The translations under genes and the position numbers were made by a program. The notes beneath the pieces were generated by a model. The model ran no database searches. It worked only from the letters and a program-made list of their open reading frames with translations, and had not been told where the DNA came from. Shown here one piece after another: positions 8,533 to 17,756 of a stretch of 47,575 bases of DNA; within the stretch, counting starts at the first letter, position 1; each line of letters opens with the position of its first letter. The stretch is from Kitasatospora sp. MBT63 (GTDB lineage Bacteria > Actinomycetota > Actinomycetes > Streptomycetales > Streptomycetaceae). The stretch lies in contig NZ_JAIZ01000121.1 in the NCBI RefSeq assembly GCF_000710465.2, positions 1-47,575 of the forward strand. Direction: 5' to 3'.

Positions 8533-9209
8533 ACCTGTTGGCCGGCCGAGGGCTGGCGGGTGTCCGTGAACACCGTCGCCGAGATCACGGCCGAGAACGG
8601 CTGGTACGGCCGCGAGCCGAAGAAGCGCAGTTCACTGACCCGGCAGGGCAAAGCGGAAGGCCGCCCGTGACTTGGTGGGCCAGCACTTCGACGCGGTATC
8701 GCCCGACGTGCTGTGGTGCGGTGACATGACCGCGATCGACACCGGCGAGGGAAGCCCTACCTCGCCACGGTCATCGATCTACTCTCCCGCGGCTGGCCGG
8801 GCTACGCGATGGGCGAGCGGCACTACGCCGCCCTGGTTTGTGCGTCCTTGAAGATGGCGCCGCAACCCGGGGCGGCAACGTGGACGGCGTGATCCTTCGC
8901 GTCCGCCGCCTACCAGGATCTGTGTGCCCGGCTCGGCGTCGTCCGGTCCATGGGGCGGATGGGGCTGGTCGGCTCGTGCTTCGGCGACGCCGCCGCGGAG
9001 GCCTTCAACTCGTAGCTCAAGGTTGATTACGTCCACCGGCACCGGTTCGCCACCCGGACCGGGGCACGCATCAAGATCTCCACCTGGATCGCCGACTTCT
9101 ACAGCACCAGGCGCAGGTACACCCGAACCGGCGGACTCCCGCCTGCTGAGTTCGAACGCATCATCCGACAGCACCGACAACAGGCCATCCATCAGAGTGA
9201 TGGCCGCAT
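8533..9209 (+). pseudogene. Degenerate IS3-family transposase (OrfB, integrase core)
   Basis: Spread over at least three frames: GWRVSVNTVAEITAENGWYG and SLTRQGK, then WCGDMTAIDTGEGKPYLATV with IDLLSR (first catalytic Asp), then CARLGVVRSMGRMGLVGSCFGDA, EAFNS followed by a stop, and VDYVHRHRFATRTGARIKIS with FERIIRQ. These are the ordered blocks of an IS3-group rve transposase. At least one frameshift after the LTRQGK block and two in-frame stops kill it, and the segment holding the second catalytic Asp is disrupted. No N-terminal OrfA or clear inverted repeats were found. Confidence 0.8.
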
Positions 9210-9457
9210 AGCGACGAACGAGAGGACAGACAACGCATGGATCCCGCGGAACGCCAGGACGGCGGGGCCGCCCCTGCGGGGACCGGCCGTGCGTCGTCAG
9301 AGCTGAAGACACCATGACGGCTCTGCCGGTTGCCGATCGATGAGGCTTTCCCGAGATGGACCTCGGCGTATCCTGGGCCCCGTCTCCCGTCAGGCGGACA
9401 GAGCCGTGGTGGCCGGCGGGGGCGCGCCGAACGGAGCCGTCCCGATCCGGGTGCCCC

Positions 9458-10087
9458 TCATCCGGCGAGGGCCGCGAACCCGGTGCAGAGCAGGCGGACG
9501 CTCCGGGTGAACTTCTCGTCCTGGCTCAGGCGCGGCAGCAACGGTCCCATGATCAGCGGGAATTGCTCGCAGAGCTCGGCATGGAGTTCGCCAGTGACGG
9601 GCGGCGGCGCCGTCGGCTGGTTCTGCTCCTGCAGGACGAATCCGGTGACGTGGCTGAGCAGGGTGTCGGCGGCGATGCCGCAGTGGTCGGCGGACAGACC
9701 GGCGTCGAGGAGGGTGCGCAGCAGCCGTTCCATCAGCAGGAGAGCGCCGGTGCTGAGCGTGCCGGGGCTCTCGGCCAGGAGTTGGGCACCGCCGGGGTGC
9801 TGTTTGACGCTCAGGCGCAGTGCGGTCGCCTGGGCGTGGACGCGGTCCTGCCAGGTGGCGGCGGCCGGGAGGGATGCCATTGCGTCGGTGCCGGCGTCGT
9901 ACGCCCGTCGGCAGACGCGGTCGGCCATCAGCGCGAGCAACTCATCCTTGCCGCGGACGTGGTAGTAGAGGCTGCCCGCGTGGGCGTCGAGGCGGTCGGC
10001 AACCTGGCGCATGGAGAGGTTGTGGTAGCCGACCTCGGCGAAGACGGCCATGCCCGCGTCGACGATGCGGTCCTTGGTGAGCTTCAT
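9458..10087 (-). CDS. TetR-family transcriptional regulator
   Basis: 209 residues from ATG 10087 (MKLTKDRIVDAGMAVFAEVG); ATG 10096 is an alternative. The N-terminal helix-turn-helix is LSMRQVADRLDAHAGSLYYHV at about 27-47. The helical C-terminal ligand domain (LPAAATWQDRVHAQATALRL onward) is of the TetR_C type found in drug-response repressors. It is divergent from a membrane protein gene at 10197, and two matching palindromes lie between them, so it probably represses both itself and the membrane protein. Confidence 0.9.
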   Translation of the reverse strand: MKLTKDRIVDAGMAVFAEVGYHNLSMRQVADRLDAHAGSLYYHVRGKDELLALMADRVCRRAYDAGTDAMASLPAAATWQDRVHAQATALRLSVKQHPGGAQLLAESPGTLSTGALLLMERLLRTLLDAGLSADHCGIAADTLLSHVTGFVLQEQNQPTAPPPVTGELHAELCEQFPLIMGPLLPRLSQDEKFTRSVRLLCTGFAALAG

Positions 10088-10107
10088 GAACCTCACCGTA
10101 CAGCTAC

Positions 10108-10170
10108 TTCAAACACTGTTCGAAAGCCGTGCTAGCTTTGCGTCGTCAAGTTTTCGAACGGCGTTGGAAA
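10108..10170. promoter_or_regulatory. Pair of TetR-type operators
   Basis: Two palindromes share the pattern TTCRAAC-N3-GTTSGAA: TTCAAAC-ACT-GTTCGAA at 10108-10124 and TTTCGAAC-GGC-GTTGGAAA at 10152-10170. Each has a single mismatch between arms, and their centres are 45 bp apart. They lie in the divergent region between the TetR gene and the membrane protein gene. A TAGCTT sequence between the operators could be a -10 element for the rightward gene. Confidence 0.6.
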
Positions 10171-10196
10171 GCGCCGCGATCGGGGGAGAGACAGGC

Positions 10197-10865
10197 ATGG
10201 GGGCGATCGTCTTCAACGTGACCACAGCGGCGCTGATGGTCATGATGGTCAACTGCGGGCTCGGGGTGGTCGGCCGCGACACCCTGCGCGGAAGGCCGCT
10301 CCCGTGGGCGGCGGTCACCCTGGCCGCACTCGCCGTCATCGGCGTCCTCCTCCAGCTCGTCTGGTCAGGTGCGATGGACGTGCTTGACGCGGACCCCGCC
10401 AGGTCCGGCTGGTGGCGCGAGTTCACCTCGGTGTTCATGCAGAACGGCGGCCTCCTCGGCGGGCTGTGGAACCTGGTCACCCTCGCAGCCGTCGCCGCGC
10501 TCGCCCACTGGTACTGGGGCGGTCCGCTCACCGTCGGCTTCTTCCTCGTCGGCGTCCTGCTGCCGAGTCGCCTCGACAGCCTGCTCGGCCTTGGCGACGG
10601 CCCCAGCACCGACCCTCGCAACTTCGCCGGCAGCTCCGGCGCCACCTACTTCCTCGGCGCCACCCTCGCGCTCGCCTTCCTCACCCGCACCCGCCTCCCC
10701 AAGGAGATCGCCTTGGCGGCCGGCGTCCCCGCCCTCGGCCTCGCGATGTGGTTCGCCCAGGAGAACGGCCACGGGTTGGTGTCCGCCTACGGCTTCGCCC
10801 TCGCGGCGGCCGTGTGGGCCGTCTGTCGCTGGCTGGGCCGTTCGGCTCCGGGGCAGCCGGCCTGA
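10197..10865 (+). CDS. Polytopic membrane protein under TetR control
   Basis: 222 residues from ATG 10197, preceded by GGGGGAGAG at good spacing. About six hydrophobic segments are visible (VFNVTTAALMVMMVNCGLGV; AAVTLAALAVIGVLLQLVW; LWNLVTLAAVAALAHWYWGG; LTVGFFLVGVLL; ATYFLGATLALAFL; IALAAGVPALGLAMW; AYGFALAAAVWAV). I do not recognise a named family and see no transporter signature. The paired TetR regulator with two operators suggests an inducible membrane function such as small-molecule response, but that is inference. Confidence 0.7.
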   Translation: MGAIVFNVTTAALMVMMVNCGLGVVGRDTLRGRPLPWAAVTLAALAVIGVLLQLVWSGAMDVLDADPARSGWWREFTSVFMQNGGLLGGLWNLVTLAAVAALAHWYWGGPLTVGFFLVGVLLPSRLDSLLGLGDGPSTDPRNFAGSSGATYFLGATLALAFLTRTRLPKEIALAAGVPALGLAMWFAQENGHGLVSAYGFALAAAVWAVCRWLGRSAPGQPA

Positions 10866-11050
10866 CCGCGGGCCCTGCCGCAGTCGGCCAACTGGAGGGC
10901 AGCGCCCAGTAGGTCGCCGACCGCCGCCTCGGCCTCCCGTACGGAACCTACCGACGCCACCTGCGCCAGGGTCTCGACCTGCTCTGCGAGGCTCTGTGGC
11001 AGCAGGAACTGCACGGTCCTCGGCAGGTAGGCGCGCGCCTGCTTCGGCAC
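10787..11050 (-). CDS. Possible small hypothetical protein
   Basis: An 87-codon frame from GTG 11050. The first roughly 55 residues (LPRTVQFLLPQSLAEQVETL and VGSVREAEAAVGDLLGAALQ) have plausible helical composition, while the last 30 are Arg/Pro/Gly-rich and overlap antisense with the end of the membrane protein gene. It may be a truncated relic. It is the only coding signal in the 430-base gap between 10866 and 11297, and no known motif was seen. Confidence 0.25.
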   Translation of the reverse strand: MPKQARAYLPRTVQFLLPQSLAEQVETLAQVASVGSVREAEAAVGDLLGAALQLADCGRARGQAGCPGAERPSQRQTAHTAAARAKP

Positions 11051-11297
11051 CGGTCCCCGGAGGTCACGCAGGGTAGCGGGCCGGGGCCGCCACGACGGTG
11101 GTCGAGAATCGGACGTGGCGCGGGGATGCTGCCGATCCGTGATCCTGTGTCAGGAGCGCGCCGCCGTACCCGCGCGCCTCGTTCCCGCGGCACGCCGCGC
11201 GAAGCAGTGCCCGGTGCCGGGCGGCCGAGACCCGGCACCGGCTGCGTGGCCGCGGATCTGCTCAGCGAGCCAGCCGCCTGCCGGCCGCCACGTCGCG

Positions 11298-13358
11298 TCA
11301 CAGAGCCGCGAGTTGCGCGTATTCGGCGGCGAGAGACTCAGCCATGGCCGACGCGGAGAACCGGGCGGCCACACTCGTGCGACCCTTGGCTGCGATCCGA
11401 GCGAGCTCGCCGTCGGAATGCTCGGCAAGCGCGAGCAGTCCCTTCGCGAGGGCCGAGGTGGACTCTGTAGGGAGCAGGAACCCGTTGGCCCCGTCGCGGA
11501 TGTAGTGCGGGACGCCTCCTCGGCGCGGTCCGGCGGCGACGAGCCCCGAGTCCATCGCTTCGAGCAGCGCGAGGCCGAACTCCTCCTTGGCACTGGGGCA
11601 CACGTACAAGACACGGCCGGTTTCGCGGCCGCTGGCGAGCGCGCGTTCGAGGATTCTGACCTGGCGGTTGGGCAGAGCGGGCCAGAGTGCGATGTGTCGG
11701 CGGGCTTCCGGCCGGCCGGCGAGAAGCTTGGTGATCTTGGATCGCATCTCCTTCTCGACGGGTGTGGCACCGGCCGCCGATCCGCCGATCAGGAGCATCG
11801 CCGTCGAGTGGTGCAGGCCCGACTCGAGCCAGGACTCCACCAGACGGTCCTGCTGCTTGACGGGGTGCAGGCGGCCGACGCTGAGGAACAGGCGCATCCC
11901 GCGTGCCACGGGGTCGATGCCGTCGGGGCGCTCCCCGCCCTGGAACAGTCGTTCCAGGAGCGCGGCGCTGATGTGATCGTCGTCGGAGCCCGGGGTGAAC
12001 GGGGGGATTCCCTCCGGCGGAGAGGCGATGCGGCGCGTGGCCCGCGCGTCGGCGAGTTGGGGGAAGTGGACGGACAGGTCCGAGGAGCCGGTGCCGCTAG
12101 GGATGGTGACCAGCAGGTCGGAGCGGGCCACGAGGCGGTCGCCCACGAAGATCCGGTGGAGGTCCAGGCGCAGTGCCGATGCCGGTTCGCCCTGCGAGGT
12201 GCGCGGCACTCCCCGGTGCCGTTCCGCCATGGTGCGGTGCGGATCCGGTGTGGCCGTGAACACGAAACGTGAGCCGCTGCGGCGTGCGGCGTCCGCCACG
12301 GCCAGCGAGCAGTCGTCGGCGTAACGTGCGTGCACCACGTCCGGTGCCGCGCCGGGAAGGGCCAGCAGGCGTGTCGCCCACCAGGCGATGGCCGGCCGCA
12401 GGGCGAGTGCGGTGGCGGGGCCTACCGGATCGCTGCCGGGCACCGGAATCCTCAAGGCCCAGTGTTCGGAACCGAGGAGTTCGACCAGCGGCCGGCCCCT
12501 GCGTAGGCCGCGGGAGTCGGTGAGGACCAAGGTGAGGACCCGTGAGACCTGACTGGTCGCCGCCATGGCGTCGCCGAGGCCGGCGACCAGGACGCTCATG
12601 CCGCCGCTGAGGCCCGTGCCGGGCTCGTCCAGCTGACCGAGCATCATGGACTGGGCCACCACCATCCCCCGGGCGGGCCGCGCCGGCAGGCCGTCGACGG
12701 CCCGACGGAAGTCGGCGCCGAGCAGCCCGCCGGGCTCGGCCCGCTCCCACGCCGCCGACAGGAGAAGCCGCTCGTAGGGGTCCGATGGGCGGATCGGCCG
12801 TGGGGGAAGCACCGCAGGGCCGCCGGGAATGCCGGACAGGTAGCGCAGGGCCGCGTGGCGCTGCACGCTGTGGGCGCTGCGTGCGTGGGGTGCGCACTCG
12901 GCGGCGGTCAGCGGCCGCTGGCCGTGCGCCTCCGCGAGGTCGAGCAGGCACGCGGTCTCCGCTGCGTTGACGGTGGTCAGGAGCCGGCTCCTGAGGGCGG
13001 AGCGGGCGTGCGCGCGGGACCCAGCAGTGACGGTTTCCGCCCATGCTTCGGCGAGGCTGCTCCGCAGCATCGGTGTGCCTTGGGCCGCGGTCACCAGGGC
13101 GAGGGGAGGCCAAGGGGCGCCGGAGCGGGCGGCTCTGCGAAGGTCAGCCGCCAGCAGGTCGTCCGGGGGGAGCTTGCCCGCGCCGTGGCGGTCGGATCCG
13201 CGGCCGTATTCGGCCCTGGCCAGGAGCGACAGGAGGTCATCGCCCGCGGGAGCGGGCGCCGAGGGGTTCCACCAGTGGTGGCGCCACCGCGCGACCACGT
13301 CCGCCTGGGACGCCCTGGCGCGGTGTTCGTGGGACAGACCGAAGGTGTCGGCTGGCAT
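11298..13358 (-). CDS. GT4-family glycosyltransferase with long N-terminal domain
   Basis: 686 residues from ATG 13358, which has GAAAGGG 8-14 bases upstream; upstream in-frame codons lack homology. The C-terminal half is a GT-B glycosyltransferase of family 4: GGMSVLVAGLGDAMA near 260, PDVVHARYADDCSLAVADAA, MRLFLSVGRLHPVKQQDRLV, and the E-x7-E motif EEFGLALLEAMDSGL near 595. The layout resembles sucrose-phosphate-synthase-like retaining transferases. The first roughly 240 residues are a helical domain I do not recognise. No signal peptide or membrane segment is visible. It is divergent from a GT1 glycosyltransferase; donor and acceptor are unknown. Confidence 0.85.
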   Translation of the reverse strand: MPADTFGLSHEHRARASQADVVARWRHHWWNPSAPAPAGDDLLSLLARAEYGRGSDRHGAGKLPPDDLLAADLRRAARSGAPWPPLALVTAAQGTPMLRSSLAEAWAETVTAGSRAHARSALRSRLLTTVNAAETACLLDLAEAHGQRPLTAAECAPHARSAHSVQRHAALRYLSGIPGGPAVLPPRPIRPSDPYERLLLSAAWERAEPGGLLGADFRRAVDGLPARPARGMVVAQSMMLGQLDEPGTGLSGGMSVLVAGLGDAMAATSQVSRVLTLVLTDSRGLRRGRPLVELLGSEHWALRIPVPGSDPVGPATALALRPAIAWWATRLLALPGAAPDVVHARYADDCSLAVADAARRSGSRFVFTATPDPHRTMAERHRGVPRTSQGEPASALRLDLHRIFVGDRLVARSDLLVTIPSGTGSSDLSVHFPQLADARATRRIASPPEGIPPFTPGSDDDHISAALLERLFQGGERPDGIDPVARGMRLFLSVGRLHPVKQQDRLVESWLESGLHHSTAMLLIGGSAAGATPVEKEMRSKITKLLAGRPEARRHIALWPALPNRQVRILERALASGRETGRVLYVCPSAKEEFGLALLEAMDSGLVAAGPRRGGVPHYIRDGANGFLLPTESTSALAKGLLALAEHSDGELARIAAKGRTSVAARFSASAMAESLAAEYAQLAAL

Positions 13359-13539
13359 CGTGGTAGCCCTTTCGTCGGCTGCGTTGCCAAGGACGGGTTC
13401 GGAGCCGACCGCCGGACCGGATCTGCAGGGGCACGGTTTCCCGAGCCGGGGACCCAGGGGGATGCGTGGCATCATCGAAAGGACAGCCGCTCCCGGCTGC
13501 CGGCCGCGCACTGGAACATGTCAGTTGCGGAGGATTTCC
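13359..13539. promoter_or_regulatory. Divergent promoter region between two glycosyltransferase genes
   Basis: A 181-base gap separates the divergent starts at 13358 and 13540. It must hold both promoters. I did not find a convincing -35/-10 pair or palindrome. Confidence 0.4.
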
Positions 13540-14910
13540 GTGCCCCGAGTCGTTGTCATCAGCCCGCCGTTCCGCTCGCACGCCGCACCTCTGAGCATCC
13601 TGGGCGCTGCCCTGCGCGACGCGGGGGCCGATGTCACACTGGCCTGCGCTCCGGCCTTCGCCGACTTGGCCGAGCGACACCGTCTCGGATTCGCCCCGCT
13701 GACCGTCACCCGCAACGCCAACCACGGCATCGCGGAGCGAACGGCCCAGGCCAACGACGAAGCCGAACGCCTGCGGGAGTTCCTGGAAGCCACACGCGAC
13801 GGCGCGGTCGCGGCTCTGCTCACCCAGGCGCGCCATCGGCGGGCCGACATGCTCCCCGACCCGGACCGGATCCTGTCGGAGATCAGCGCCCTCGACGACA
13901 GCGCGCGGCCCGACTGGTACTTGGTGGACCAGCTCAGCTATCCGGTGACACTGGCCATGCACTGCCTGGGACTGCCCTACGCCACCTTCTGTCCGGGTCA
14001 CCCCAGCTACATCCCGACCGGACCGGACGCGTTCTTCGGACTGCCCTATGCCTGGCCCGACACGGTTCGGCCCGATCCGCACGCCCTCGCCCGGCTGCGC
14101 ACCGCCGCAGCCGTCAACGACTTGGCGTTCACCGAGGCGTTCCGACGGGTCGTCCATCGGCAAGCGGTCGAAGTCCCCGTTCCGGAGCGGGCCTTCGCCC
14201 TGTGCTCACCGCACGCGGTGGTCTTCAACTACCCTGAGTTCCCCTGGCTCCCGGCCGCGCCCGAGGGCCCCGCAGCGATCTACACCGGGCACTGCACAGC
14301 CCGGCCCGCCGCGTCGGGGCTCGACGAGTTCTGGCGGGCTACGGTTGCCCGGCTGACCTCGGGCGGGCGACCGTTGGTACTGATCGCTTTCGGTACGTTC
14401 CTTTCGGCCCGCGACGACGTCCTGCGCACGGTCACCGAAGCGGTGCTCGAGCGCACGCAGGCGTCGGTGATCGTGGCGGCGGGGAACCGCATCGAGGACC
14501 TCGTGCACGATCCACGGCTCGCGGCGGCGCCTCCCGATCGTCTGTGCGTCGCCGAGGCTGTTCCCCAGCAGGAACTCCTGGGGCACGCTTCGGTGATGGT
14601 GCACCACGGCGGCAACAACTCGTTCACCGAGTGTCTGACGGCGGGGGTGCCGATGGCCGTCCTGCCGTTCTCCAGCGACCAGTTCGCCATCGCCCACGAC
14701 CTGGAGCGGGCAGGGCTGGGCGCCTGCTTGGACCCCAACACCCTCGAGGTCGACTCCATGGGCGCCGCTGTCGGGGGCCTGTTGGCGGGCCCGAGGGGCG
14801 CGCACGCGAGCAGGCGCGCCGAGGTCCTCGCCGCGGGCCCGCAGTTTGCCGCCGGGCGGCTGATGTGCCTGATGGCAGGCGTCGCGCGCACGGGTGCCGC
14901 GGCGCGGTGA
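13540..14910 (+). CDS. GT1-family glycosyltransferase (MGT/UGT type)
   Basis: 456 residues from GTG 13540, preceded by GGAGG seven bases upstream. The N-terminal Rossmann half begins VPRVVVISPPFRSHAAPLSI, typical of macrolide/UDP-glucuronosyl-type transferases, and the C-terminal donor half carries VMVHHGGNNSFTECLTAGVP at about 352-371, the GT1 donor-binding signature. Such enzymes transfer an NDP-sugar to a small lipophilic acceptor and invert the anomeric centre. No biosynthetic genes for an acceptor are nearby. It is divergent from the GT4 enzyme, suggesting joint action, but this is inference. Confidence 0.88.
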   Translation: MPRVVVISPPFRSHAAPLSILGAALRDAGADVTLACAPAFADLAERHRLGFAPLTVTRNANHGIAERTAQANDEAERLREFLEATRDGAVAALLTQARHRRADMLPDPDRILSEISALDDSARPDWYLVDQLSYPVTLAMHCLGLPYATFCPGHPSYIPTGPDAFFGLPYAWPDTVRPDPHALARLRTAAAVNDLAFTEAFRRVVHRQAVEVPVPERAFALCSPHAVVFNYPEFPWLPAAPEGPAAIYTGHCTARPAASGLDEFWRATVARLTSGGRPLVLIAFGTFLSARDDVLRTVTEAVLERTQASVIVAAGNRIEDLVHDPRLAAAPPDRLCVAEAVPQQELLGHASVMVHHGGNNSFTECLTAGVPMAVLPFSSDQFAIAHDLERAGLGACLDPNTLEVDSMGAAVGGLLAGPRGAHASRRAEVLAAGPQFAAGRLMCLMAGVARTGAAAR

Positions 14911-14911
14911 C

Positions 14912-14936
14912 GCCCCCGCTGCGGCTGGGCGGGGGC
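14912..14936 (+). terminator. Hairpin terminator after the GT1 gene
   Basis: GCCCCCGC at 14912-14919 pairs perfectly with GCGGGGGC at 14929-14936 around a 9-base loop, directly after the stop codon. There is no U-tract, as is usual for Streptomyces terminators. Confidence 0.6.
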
Positions 14937-15161
14937 CGATTGTTCCCCGTGCCGCCTCGGTCGTCCCGCGCCCGGGCGCTGCGTCCGTCCGGGACCGGGG
15001 CCGGCGGTGCGGGCGGCACTTTGCGCGACCCGGCTGCCGTGTGGGCCGGGGCCCGCTGCGCGGGCTCATGCGGTGCGCAAGCGATGCGAGTGCCGGTTGG
15101 CGCGTGGCTGCAGGCAGGCTGAGCCCGGGAACACTGCTACGGAGTGGAGGGAGTGATGGCC

Positions 15162-15446
15162 ATGCTCATCGTCCGCAAGCTTCACGATGCTGGCATCACC
15201 AGTGAGCACGCCTACGCGGCCGCGTTCGGCTCGGTGGGTCTGTCCTTCGTGAGCTGGATCGCGTCGATGAAGGCAGAGCACGCCGGGGTCGAACGGGCCG
15301 ACCGGTGGGGCATCTTCATCGGTGAGTGGGCACCAACGTTCTTCGGCCTGGGTCTGGCCCTCGCGCAGTACGAGAACGCCCCGGCTGAGGCGGGGGACCA
15401 CCGTAGCGCGTGGTCCGACCGCCGGTCCGGAGCCGAGGCCGGCTGA
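15162..15446 (+). CDS. Small conserved-looking protein, possibly membrane associated
   Basis: 94 residues from ATG 15162, with GGAGGGAG seven bases upstream; ATG 15156 and GTG 15144 are alternatives. It has a semi-hydrophobic helix (AYAAAFGSVGLSFVSWIASM), a central ERADRWGIFIGEWAPTFFGL segment with a hydrophobic stretch, and a charged tail. The central segment resembles small hypothetical proteins I associate with streptomycetes, but I cannot give it a function. It stands alone between relics. Confidence 0.6.
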   Translation: MLIVRKLHDAGITSEHAYAAAFGSVGLSFVSWIASMKAEHAGVERADRWGIFIGEWAPTFFGLGLALAQYENAPAEAGDHRSAWSDRRSGAEAG

Positions 15447-15516
15447 GTGCAGGTGCCCTGGGCGGGCGACTGCGCCGTGAGTGTTCGGTGGCGGCAGCCG
15501 TCGCGGTCCGGCGTCT

Positions 15517-15965
15517 CTATGTGCCGGGCCCGGGACTTCCTTCGCTGCTGGCGTCCTGTTCGAGGTAGTGCCGGTAGGCCGAGGCGACGTTCTGCAGGTA
15601 GCGCTCGGCGCCGGCCCGTTCGGCTTCGGTGAGGCCGTCGGCTGCGCCGAAGACGAGGCCGAGAAGCGGGGCCAGCTCGCCCATGACGTGGCCGAAGCCG
15701 CTCGCGGTCACGTCCAGGACCTGGCGGCGCCTGTCGTCGGGGTGGGGGCCGCAGGTCATGTGGCCCTCGGACACCAGCCGGTTCACCGACTGCGTTCCGG
15801 CGGCGCTGGTGACCCAGAGCCTGCGTGAGAGCTCGACCGGCCCGATCGGCTCCCCGGCGCCCGGGTGGGAGAACGGTTGGCTCCCTCCCGCCCCCGCTCC
15901 GGGCGCAGGGCCCTGACGCTGGAGGAGGTGCTCGACCTGCAGGCAGAACTGCGAGCCGCTCTCAC
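15517..15965 (-). pseudogene. MarR-family regulator, degraded
   Basis: The C-terminal part is well kept: PVELSRRLWVTSAAGTQSVN, then RLVSEGHMTCGPHPDDRRRQ (HTH and wing) and a dimerisation helix ending AYRHYLEQDASSEGSPGPGT. Upstream, LQVEHLLQRQG fits a MarR helix, but the segment between it and the HTH is distorted and no start codon with a ribosome-binding site follows. The gene appears truncated or scrambled at its 5' end. Confidence 0.6.
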
Positions 15966-16271
15966 CCTGCTGCTGCCCGGGCCGGTCGACGTCGGCAGCA
16001 CGCCGCGTCCTGCTCCGGCCTCCCATCGGCCGACCGGTTGACCGTGCCGGGCGGCACATGGTGGTCGGGAGCGCCGAGCGGTTCACGTACCTGCCGCAGC
16101 TTGTGGCCACGGGGCACGGGGGTGGGCGGGCGGTGCAGGCGGTCGGCGGCCGCACCGGGAGCCCGGTCGTCACAGTCCTGGGCAAAACCCTGCCCGCCGA
16201 CCGGACTCCGCCTACGTGATACGCGGGCTGGCACGTCCGATGGGACGGCCAGGGCCGGTTCAGTCCGCGGT

Positions 16272-16505
16272 TCAGCGGCACAGGGCGTCCACGGCCGCCG
16301 CCTGGTGCTGAGCGGCCGCGCCGGTCGGGATGGTGGTCACCGCGATGTTGACGGCGCGGCCGTCCCCGGTGACGCCCCCTCGGGTCCGGTACCCCGGGAT
16401 GGTGCCGCCGTGGCCCCAGTACACGCCGCCGCACGACAGCGGCGTGCTCGTCAGGCCCAGGCCGTAGCGGATACTCCGCCTGGCGGCCGCTCCAGGGCGG
16501 CGCAT
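16272..16505 (-). pseudogene. C-terminal relic of a serine hydrolase (class C beta-lactamase / DD-peptidase fold)
   Basis: The frame reads IRYGLGLTSTPLSCGGVYWG, then HGGTIPGYRTRGGVTGDGRA and VNIAVTTIPT. HGGTIPGY is the KTG-equivalent HxG motif of this fold. The SxxK and YxN motifs that belong roughly 200 residues upstream are absent, so only the last quarter remains. Confidence 0.7.
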
Positions 16506-16636
16506 CGCGCAGCGTGTGCACCGACCACTGCGCGCCCCTCATCCGCGGCAGCGGCGGACGCATGGTCGGCGACGGGGAGTGGTACTTCCCGCGCGAACGC
16601 GGAACACACCGCCGCCTGTTCACCTGGCTCCCCTGA
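16480..16636 (+). pseudogene. Unrecognised C-terminal coding relic
   Basis: One frame reads CTDHCAPLIRGSGGRMV and then GDGEWYFPRERGTHRRLFTWLP before TGA 16634. Its composition is protein-like rather than shadow-like, but it has no start and overlaps the serine-hydrolase relic on the other strand. Family unknown. Confidence 0.35.
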
Positions 16637-16728
16637 CACCTGCTGTGCCGCGGCCGCACCACCCCGGCCGCGGCACACTGGTGGGAGACTGGGTGGCGAA
16701 CCGTCACACAACAGGGAGATATGCACCG

Positions 16729-17756
16729 GTGACCACCCCCGCACGCCCGACCGCCCACGCCACCGTCCCCGGAGTGCAGGACGCTCTCGGCTGGCCGGAC
16801 GGATGGCAGCCCCGCGGCAGGACCGCGTGGATCGTCACCCGCGACGGCGACAGCATCGCCGCCCACCGCATCCGCCCCGAGGCCGACCAGGTCTTCGACG
16901 ACGGCATCGCGTCTTCCCCGCACCGTTCGCCGAGCACGGCTACGCCTGCCCGAACGCCGACGGCTCGCTGGTGTTCGTGAGCGGGGACGCGGCACTGACG
17001 GCCGTCGACACCGCCGGCCGGCGGCTGTGGACCGTGGAGCACACCCCGTGGAGCAGCGGAGGGTCCGGCGACGGGGCGTGCGCTGCCACCCCCGACGAGC
17101 GCTACGTGCTCTCCACCATCCCCGGTCCTGTGAACGCGAACGGCTCGTACGACGGTGACCTGTGCATCGCCGTCGACGCGCGGAACGGGGAGGTGGCCGA
17201 CCGGGTCGCCCTCACCGCAGCGTCGGCGACCTACACCTTCCACGGCCGGCCGACAGCCGACGGGGCGTTGCTGTTGTCGGCCGGCCAGGGACAGGAGGAC
17301 GCCCTCTCCTACGCCGTCGCTTGCACAGGCGGGAAACTCAACGTCGCACCCGCCGCCCGCCCCGACGAACTCCTCGCCGGTATCAATCCCGACGGCGACC
17401 GCCTGATCACCCTCGAGCGCGCCGGCACCCGCCTCCAACTCCACGCCCTCACCGGCGACGGAACGTGGCAGGCCGCCGCGTCGATCGCCATCACGGACAT
17501 CCCCGGCTCCGGCGACGACCGTCTCGTCAACCGCCCCGGCTTCCTCTCCGACACCGCCGTCATCGCCGCGGTCGCCGAACACGACTTCGCGGAAACCTCC
17601 CGCCACGTCCTCCTCGACCCGCAGACCCTCACCCTGCTCACCGAACTCACCTACCCGGCCGTTCCCGGCCCCGACCCGCTCGCTCTCGGCGACGGAACCT
17701 GGCTTACCACCACTGCCGGAGACCAGCTTTCCCGCTGGACCGTCGGCAACCTGTAG
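16729..17756 (+). pseudogene. Frameshifted beta-propeller-like protein
   Basis: GTG 16729 follows GGGAGAT and starts VTTPARPTAHATVPGVQDAL, running to DQVFDDGIA near 16908. There one base is missing: the homologous frame continues as VFPAPFAEHGYACPNADGSL to the stop at 17756. The full product would be about 342 residues, rich in repeating beta-strand blocks such as GSLVFVSGDAALTAVDTAGR and RYVLSTIPGPVNA, like WD40/YVTN-type propellers. No signal peptide is seen. The rest of the gene is intact, so the frameshift is either recent or an assembly error. Confidence 0.65.
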
